This document shows positions 58,847 through 64,000 of a stretch of DNA of 64,000 nt, one piece after another. The DNA is from Luteimonas chenhongjianii (GTDB lineage Bacteria > Pseudomonadota > Gammaproteobacteria > Xanthomonadales > Xanthomonadaceae). The stretch lies in contig NZ_CP023406.1 of assembly GCF_002327105.1 (NCBI RefSeq), positions 3,100,001 to 3,164,000 on the forward strand. The letters run 5' to 3'. The position numbers and the translations under genes were made by a program. How positions within the stretch are numbered: position 1 is the stretch's first letter; every line of letters begins with the position of its first letter. Under the pieces are notes generated by a model. That model saw only the letters and a list, made by a program, of their open reading frames with translations. It searched no databases and was not told where the DNA came from.

Positions 58847-61672
58847 TCAGTCGGCGAACACCGCCCCGATCCGCGTCGCCAGCTCACGCACGGTAAAGGG
58901 CTTGCCGATCAGCTGGACATCGGGACCCAGTACGCCATCGTCGACCAGGGTATTGCGGCTGTTGCCGGTCGCGAACACGACCTTCAGCGCCGGGCGCCGC
59001 CGGAGGGCCTCGTCCGCGAGCTGACGGCCATTGACCTCCGGCATCACCACATCGGTGAAGAGCAGCGCGATGTCGGGATGCGCGTCGAGCACCTGCAGCG
59101 CCTGCGACGCGCCGTCCGCCGACAGCACGCGATAACCCAGTTCAGTGAGCGCGTCGGCGGAAAACTGCCGCACGCCCGCCTCGTCGTCGACGACAAGGAT
59201 CAACTGCTGCTGACCCCGCGCCGGCAGCGGGGCAGCCTGGCCGGACAAGGGCGCCGCTTCCTCCGGGCGCTCGACCAGGCGCGGCAGGTAGATCCGCACG
59301 ACCGTGCCCGCTCCCGGCGCCGAGGCCAGCCTTACATGCCCGCTGGACTGCTGGACGAAGCCGTAGACCTGCGACAGCCCCAGGCCCGTGCCCTTGCCCA
59401 CCGTCTTGGTCGTGTAGAACGGATCGAAGGCCCTGGCCATCACCTCCGGCGGCATGCCGCAGCCGGTGTCCGACACCGTGATCAGCACGTACTGTCCGTC
59501 CGGTACGCCCGGATGGTCGCCGGCCGCGGTCGCCATGTCGCAATTGGCCGTCCCGATCGTCAGCTGGCCGCCAGCGGGCATCGCGTCACGTGCATTGACG
59601 GCCAGATTGAGGATGACGTTCTCGAGCTGGTTGCCATCGACGTGGGCGCACCACACACCGTCAACCAGCGCGGTTTTCAGGCGCACGTTGCCGCCCAGCG
59701 AATGTGCGAGCAGCGCCCGCATGCCCTCGACCAGCTTGTTCGCGTCGACGGGTACCGGTTGCAGCGGCTGCTGACGCGAGAATGCGAGCAGGCGCTGGGT
59801 GAGCTGCGCCGCCCGGCTCGCGCCGTCGATCGCCATGTCGAGGTAGCGCTTCGCGCGTGGATCCATGTCGCCCAAGCGCGAGGCCAGCAGGTCCAGCGGA
59901 CCGATCACGGTGGCGAGCATGTTGTTGAAGTCGTGCGCGATCCCGCCGGTCAGCTGGCCCACCGCCTCCATCTTCTGGCTCTGCCGAAGGGCCTCTTCCA
60001 CGCGCGTGCGCTCGGCCACTTCGGCGATCACCCGGCTTTCGAGTTCTTCGTTGAGTTCCTGCAGACGTGCATCGGCCTGCTTGCGCGCAGTGATGTCGAC
60101 CACCACGCCGAGCACACGCACGCAGCGCTGGTCCTCGAACACCGCACGCCCCTTGGCGGCCACCCAGCGCAGCGCCCCGTCCTCCTTGAGGACCACGCGG
60201 TATTCCACATCGTAGAGCGCGCGCCTGTCGGGGTCGCCCGCCGCTTCGAACGCGGCGCGGGTCGGCGCGCGATCGTCGGGATGCAGGCTGTCGTAGAAAT
60301 CGCGCATCGAGACCTCGACGTCCGGGGCGATGCCGAACATCGCCTTGGTGCGCGGCGGCCATATCAGCGCGCCAGTCACCATGTCGACGTCCCAGAAGCT
60401 GATGTCGCCGGCCTCGGTGGCCAGTCGCAGGCGTTCCTCGCTCTGGGCCAGCGCCGCCTCGGCCGCCTTGCGCGCAGACAGGTCCAGCATCGCCCCGATC
60501 ATGCGCACGGGGCTGCCGGCCTCGTCGCGCAGCACCGTCCCGCGGTCGAGGACGGCGGCGAAGCTGCCATCGGCCCTGCGGAAACGGTATTCGCCCGACC
60601 ACACCGACTCGGTGCCCGCGATCACCGCATGGATGCGTGCATCGACGCGGGGGCGGTCATCGGGGTGGATGTGATCGAGCCACCAGCGCGCATCGGTCCG
60701 GGCCATGGCATGACCGAACAGCGAGGCCAGTGCCTCGTTCCAGACCACTTCCCCATCGGCGATGCGCCAGTCCCAGATCGCATCGTTGGTCGCGCGGGCG
60801 GCGAGCCGGTAGCGCTCCTCGATCTCGCGATGGCGCCGTTCGGCGGCCCGGCGGCGGGTAATGTCGAGCGAGGTGCCGACCAGACCGACGACTCTGCCCG
60901 CCGCGTCACGCAGCGGCGCCTTGGTCGAGAGCCACCAGGCGCGCCGGCCATCGGGGTAACTCACGTGCTCCTCGAGCTGCTCGGGCTGACCGCTCGCCAT
61001 GATCCGCTCGTCGGTGGCCATGATCGCGGCCGCCTGCTCGGGGTCGCGGAGCAGCTCCGCGTCGGTGCGCCCCACGTAGGCCTCGAGCGGGCAGCCGAGC
61101 AGCTCGCCGGTACTGCGGTTGCCGATCAGGAAACGACCCTGGCGATCCTTGGCGAACACCACGCCGGGCGCGGCATCGACGAAGGATCGCAACAGGGACT
61201 GGGCCTGATCGCGCTCGGCTTCGATCCGGCGACGCGTTTCGATTTCGATGACCACACCGGAGAACTCGCGCGGGCGGCGGCCCGCATCGAAGTCGACGCG
61301 TCCGATCGCCTCGATCCACCGGTACTGCGCGTCGGAGCCTCGCGCACGGTACTGGTGCGCGAAGCGACCGCCGCGGACGAGAACCTCGGCAATGGCGTCG
61401 GATACCCCGGGCAAATCCTCCGGATGCACCGTCGTGAGAATCCGCTCCAGCGGCACCTGCGTATCGGCAATCTCCGGATCGAGGCCGAGTGCCCGCGCCA
61501 GGGCGTCATCCACCGTGACCCGGTCCCGGGCGACATCCCAGAACCAGGTGCCGACGATCGCGCCTGCAGCCAGCGCCATCTCGATGCGACGGGCATCGCG
61601 CCCACCAGCTCCGTGCGCGGGGTCCGAAGGATTCAAGGCGTACTCGCAAGTGGGCCGACCCGGGACGGGCAT
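58847..61672 (-). CDS. Hybrid PAS sensor histidine kinase with C-terminal receiver
   Basis: About 941 aa. No transmembrane helix, so probably cytoplasmic. At least four PAS domains occur in tandem: GTWFWDVARDRVTVDDALARALG, GVVFAKDRQGRFLIGNRSTGELLG, NDAIWDWRIADGEVVWNEALASLFG and ISFWDVDMVTGALIWPPRTKAMFG, each followed by a PAC-like segment. The kinase core has H-box MEAVGQLTGGIAHDFNNMLATVIG, N-box LENVILNLAVNARDAM, G1 VSDTGCGMPPEV, F-box FDPFYTTK and G2 GKGTGLGLSQVYGFV. The C-terminal receiver has VVDDEAGVRQ, TDVVMPEVNG and KPF. The start is uncertain (ATG 61672 or 61702); no response regulator is adjacent. Confidence 0.9.
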   Translation of the reverse strand: MPVPGRPTCEYALNPSDPAHGAGGRDARRIEMALAAGAIVGTWFWDVARDRVTVDDALARALGLDPEIADTQVPLERILTTVHPEDLPGVSDAIAEVLVRGGRFAHQYRARGSDAQYRWIEAIGRVDFDAGRRPREFSGVVIEIETRRRIEAERDQAQSLLRSFVDAAPGVVFAKDRQGRFLIGNRSTGELLGCPLEAYVGRTDAELLRDPEQAAAIMATDERIMASGQPEQLEEHVSYPDGRRAWWLSTKAPLRDAAGRVVGLVGTSLDITRRRAAERRHREIEERYRLAARATNDAIWDWRIADGEVVWNEALASLFGHAMARTDARWWLDHIHPDDRPRVDARIHAVIAGTESVWSGEYRFRRADGSFAAVLDRGTVLRDEAGSPVRMIGAMLDLSARKAAEAALAQSEERLRLATEAGDISFWDVDMVTGALIWPPRTKAMFGIAPDVEVSMRDFYDSLHPDDRAPTRAAFEAAGDPDRRALYDVEYRVVLKEDGALRWVAAKGRAVFEDQRCVRVLGVVVDITARKQADARLQELNEELESRVIAEVAERTRVEEALRQSQKMEAVGQLTGGIAHDFNNMLATVIGPLDLLASRLGDMDPRAKRYLDMAIDGASRAAQLTQRLLAFSRQQPLQPVPVDANKLVEGMRALLAHSLGGNVRLKTALVDGVWCAHVDGNQLENVILNLAVNARDAMPAGGQLTIGTANCDMATAAGDHPGVPDGQYVLITVSDTGCGMPPEVMARAFDPFYTTKTVGKGTGLGLSQVYGFVQQSSGHVRLASAPGAGTVVRIYLPRLVERPEEAAPLSGQAAPLPARGQQQLILVVDDEAGVRQFSADALTELGYRVLSADGASQALQVLDAHPDIALLFTDVVMPEVNGRQLADEALRRRPALKVVFATGNSRNTLVDDGVLGPDVQLIGKPFTVRELATRIGAVFAD

Positions 61673-61950
61673 TCTCCCAAACCGCCCGTGACAGGGCGTC
61701 ATCGGCTCCGCCGAGCGGCGACGACGCTGGTCGACCGGATCGATGCCGGGGGCCCAGCGGCGCGCGTGTTGCGGTACTTGCGTCGAGCCCAGACGGAGCC
61801 GGGGGTTCCGGCTGCGGCCCGCAGCAAGCGCATCCAGTGCCGCCCGGCCTCGCGGATGCCCCGCCCGGCCCCGGCGCAACCAACACGGGCGGCGGCTCCG
61901 GTGAATAGGGATTCACATGGGTTTTCCGCGTGCGTCGCCATGATGCTGCG

Positions 61951-62763
61951 ATGCGCCAATCCCAGGAATCCCGCCCGCCGTCGTCGTCCACTGGCGCGAC
62001 GGTCCTGTCGCCACCACCTCCGCTTCCCGCCGATGCCGCGCTTTTCCTCGACGTCGACGGCTGCCTGTTGCCGTTCGCGCCACGCCCGGACGCGGTCGAA
62101 GTTCCGCCAGCTCTGGTCGACCGACTCGTCGCACTGCAGACCGCCTTGGGCGGCGCGCTGGCCCTGGTCAGCGGACGCAACCTGGCAACGCTCGACCGGC
62201 TGTTCGCCCCTGCGGCCTTCGCTGCGGCCGGCCTGCACGGTGTCGAGCGGCGACGCGCCGGCGAGATCGTCCAGGCCAGCCAGATCCCGGCCGCGCTGCG
62301 GCAGGTGCGCGACGCCGGACTCGCAGTGATCGGCGCCTTCCCCGGTGCGCTGCTCGAGGACAAGGGCGCGGCAATCGGACTGCACTGGCGGATGGTCGCG
62401 CCGCCCCGCGCCGCGGAAGCCGCAACCGCCTTGCGCGCCTTCGCCGAGCACGCACTGGCCCGCCTGCCCGGCTATCAGTTGCAGCCGGGCGATCGGGTCA
62501 TCGAACTGCGTCCGCGACATGCCGACAAGGGCAGCGCGATCCTCGAATTCCTCGCCGAGGCACCGTTCGCCGGCCGCGTGCCGGTCTTTGCCGGCGATGA
62601 CCTCACCGACGATCCCGGTTTCCAGGCCGTCAATTCGCATGGCGGCATCAGCATCCTCGTCGGCGACCGGCCCGGCAGTGCCGCCCGCTTCCGCCTTTCA
62701 GATCCCGCCGCCGTGCATGCATGGCTTGGCGTGACGCCCCGACCCCCGGAGACCCCGCGATGA
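61951..62763 (+). CDS. otsB: Trehalose-6-phosphate phosphatase OtsB
   Basis: 270-aa HAD-superfamily phosphatase. Motif I is LFLDVDGCLLPFAP (nucleophile Asp), followed by LALVSGRNLATLDRL and AAAGLHGVERR. The IGLHWRM region and the motif III/IV VFAGDDLTDDPGFQAVN with VGDRPGSAARFRLSDP are typical of OtsB. ATG 61951 is used; a GTG at 61930 could add seven residues. Its stop overlaps the GH15 start as ATGA, so the pathway genes are translationally coupled. It releases trehalose for osmo- and desiccation protection. Confidence 0.93.
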   Translation: MRQSQESRPPSSSTGATVLSPPPPLPADAALFLDVDGCLLPFAPRPDAVEVPPALVDRLVALQTALGGALALVSGRNLATLDRLFAPAAFAAAGLHGVERRRAGEIVQASQIPAALRQVRDAGLAVIGAFPGALLEDKGAAIGLHWRMVAPPRAAEAATALRAFAEHALARLPGYQLQPGDRVIELRPRHADKGSAILEFLAEAPFAGRVPVFAGDDLTDDPGFQAVNSHGGISILVGDRPGSAARFRLSDPAAVHAWLGVTPRPPETPR

Positions 62764-64000
62764 CACAACCGCTCGCCCCCAGCCTGGATCTGGGCCTCGT
62801 CGGCAATGGCAGCTTCGGCGCCCTGTTCGATGCGCAGGCGCGTCTGGTCTGGTCCTGCCTGCCGGCGTTCGACGGCGATCCGGCGTTCTGCGCGCTGCTG
62901 TCGCCCAAGCAGGGCCATGGCGACTGGGCAATCGAACTCGACGGCTTCGAGCGCAGCGAACAGCATTACATCGAGAACACCGCGATCCTGCGCACCGTGC
63001 TCCACGACCGGCACGGCGCTTCCATCGAGATCACGGATTTCGCCCCGCGCTGGCGCCAGCTCGACCGGTTCTACCGGCCGGTGATGCTGATGCGCCGCAT
63101 CCGCCTGCTGTCGGGGAGCCCGCGTATCCGCATCCGCCTTCGCCCCCTCGCCGACTGGGGTGCACGCGTGCCCGACAGCACCTGGGGCAGCAACCACATC
63201 CGCTTCGTACTGCCCGACTTCGCCCTGCGCGCGACGACCGACGTGCCCATCCGCCTGCTGCGCGAGGGCCTGCCCTTCGTCGTCGACCGCGACCTGCATT
63301 TCGTGCTCGGTCCCGACGAGACCCTGACCCAGCCACTGGCCGAGTTCGTGCAGGGCTCCCTGAAACGCACCACTTCCTACTGGCGCGAGTGGGTGCGCTA
63401 CCTGTCCATCCCGCTCGATTTCCAGGAAGCGGTCATCCGCAGCGCGATCACCCTCAAGCTGTGCCAGTACGAGGACAGCGGCGGCATCATCGCGGCGATG
63501 ACGACCTCGATTCCCGAGGCCGCCGATACCGAGCGCAACTGGGACTACCGCTACTGCTGGCTGCGCGACGCGGCCTTCGTCGTGCGCGCGCTCAACCGCC
63601 TGGGCGCGACGCGCACGATGGAGGAGTACATCCGCTACATCTTCAACCTCACGGTGAGTGACGACGGCGACATGCAGCCGCTCTACGGCATCGCGTTCGA
63701 ACACGAACTGACCGAGGAGACGATGCCCGCGCTGGCCGGCTACCGCGGCATGGGGCCGGTGCGCCGCGGCAACCTGGCGTACGTGCAACGCCAGCACGAT
63801 ACCTACGGCAGTGTGGTGCTGGCCTCGGCGCAGCTGTTCTTCGACCGCCGCCTGGAGCACCCGGGTGACGCCGCGACGTTCGCCAAGCTCGAGCCGCTGG
63901 GCGAACTGGCCTGGAGACTCTACGACCAGCCCGACGCCGGCCTGTGGGAGTTCCGCGGCAAGGCCTACGTGCACACCTATTCGGCGGTGATGTGTTGGGC
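62760..64000 (+). CDS. Glycoside hydrolase family 15 protein (glucoamylase/trehalase-like), partial
   Basis: The first 413 residues are visible; the gene runs off the right edge. The N-terminal domain is LGLVGNGSFGALFDAQARLVWSCLPAFDGDPAFCALLSP. An (alpha/alpha)6 barrel begins near SAITLKLCQYEDSGGIIAAMTTSIPEA, then WDYRYCWLRDAAFVVRALNRLG and the FEHELTEETMPALAGYRGMGPVRRGN region. In xanthomonads this gene lies between otsB and otsA. GH15 members here include glucoamylases, trehalases and dextran dextrinases; specificity cannot be told. The ATG overlaps the otsB stop by 4 nt. Confidence 0.92.
   Translation, partial: MTQPLAPSLDLGLVGNGSFGALFDAQARLVWSCLPAFDGDPAFCALLSPKQGHGDWAIELDGFERSEQHYIENTAILRTVLHDRHGASIEITDFAPRWRQLDRFYRPVMLMRRIRLLSGSPRIRIRLRPLADWGARVPDSTWGSNHIRFVLPDFALRATTDVPIRLLREGLPFVVDRDLHFVLGPDETLTQPLAEFVQGSLKRTTSYWREWVRYLSIPLDFQEAVIRSAITLKLCQYEDSGGIIAAMTTSIPEAADTERNWDYRYCWLRDAAFVVRALNRLGATRTMEEYIRYIFNLTVSDDGDMQPLYGIAFEHELTEETMPALAGYRGMGPVRRGNLAYVQRQHDTYGSVVLASAQLFFDRRLEHPGDAATFAKLEPLGELAWRLYDQPDAGLWEFRGKAYVHTYSAVMCW

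Noticed and set aside
57923..62329. Open plus-strand frame of nearly 1470 codons
   Set aside because: It is mostly antisense to the histidine kinase and out of frame with the GST and otsB genes; Arg/His/Gly-rich composition without motifs.

Overview
The window is a 64 kb stretch of a GC-rich (roughly 70 percent G+C by eye) gammaproteobacterial chromosome. Gene content and order point to the family Lysobacteraceae/Xanthomonadaceae, for example a Luteimonas- or Lysobacter-like organism: a Xanthomonas-type type IV secretion gene set whose VirB7 carries a globular domain, the run aspS - yebC - ruvC - ruvA - kup ... ruvB - ybgC - tolQRAB - pal - cpoB - queE - queC, and an otsB - GH15 trehalose cluster. 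The family is well supported; the genus is an inference.

Layout. 1-4.9 kb: a type IV secretion locus with virB7-virB8-virB9 on the minus strand, running off the left edge, divergent from an unknown coiled-coil membrane protein gene and virD4. 4.9-12.4 kb, plus strand: S1/P1 nuclease, a molybdenum uptake operon (molybdopterin-fold periplasmic protein, modA, modB, a short modC), flavin reductase, a decayed cation-efflux pseudogene, an acetyl-CoA hydrolase/transferase homologue and a BolA protein. 12.7-18.1 kb: transketolase and a dicarboxylate/amino-acid symporter (minus), then RecQ (plus). 18.1-20.7 kb: a small decayed island next to tRNA-Lys(TTT). It holds an IS3-family (IS407-group) element with an intact 4-bp target duplication, a C-terminal integrase remnant and an extra dTMP kinase.

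20.7-41.2 kb is mostly a conserved minus-strand block. It covers queuosine synthesis (queC, queE), the Tol-Pal envelope machine with its coordinator CpoB, Holliday-junction processing (ruvB, ruvA, ruvC), a K+ transporter, a diguanylate cyclase with two receiver domains, a luciferase-like monooxygenase, YebC and AspS. An AraC regulator and a hydrolase diverge from an Ohr peroxidase inside it. 41.3-46.5 kb: a SIMPL-domain protein converging on an unknown lipoprotein, then an ECF sigma factor followed by a large membrane Ser/Thr kinase with TPR-like repeats. 46.5-55.2 kb: an ABC-F protein, a TonB-dependent receptor, a YbaL-type antiporter overlapping a sirtuin, and a TIGR01777-type epimerase. 55.3-64 kb: ClpB with a recognisable sigma-32 promoter, a glutathione S-transferase, a hybrid PAS histidine kinase, trehalose-6-phosphate phosphatase and the start of a GH15 enzyme cut by the right edge.

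Most of the window is housekeeping. The accessory or unusual parts are the secretion locus with its unassigned membrane protein, the tRNA-Lys island, the non-RD kinase/ECF pair, the AraC-hydrolase-Ohr cluster and the broken CDF transporter. I saw no CRISPR array, rRNA or intact prophage. Starts were chosen from translational coupling, Shine-Dalgarno-like motifs and family length.
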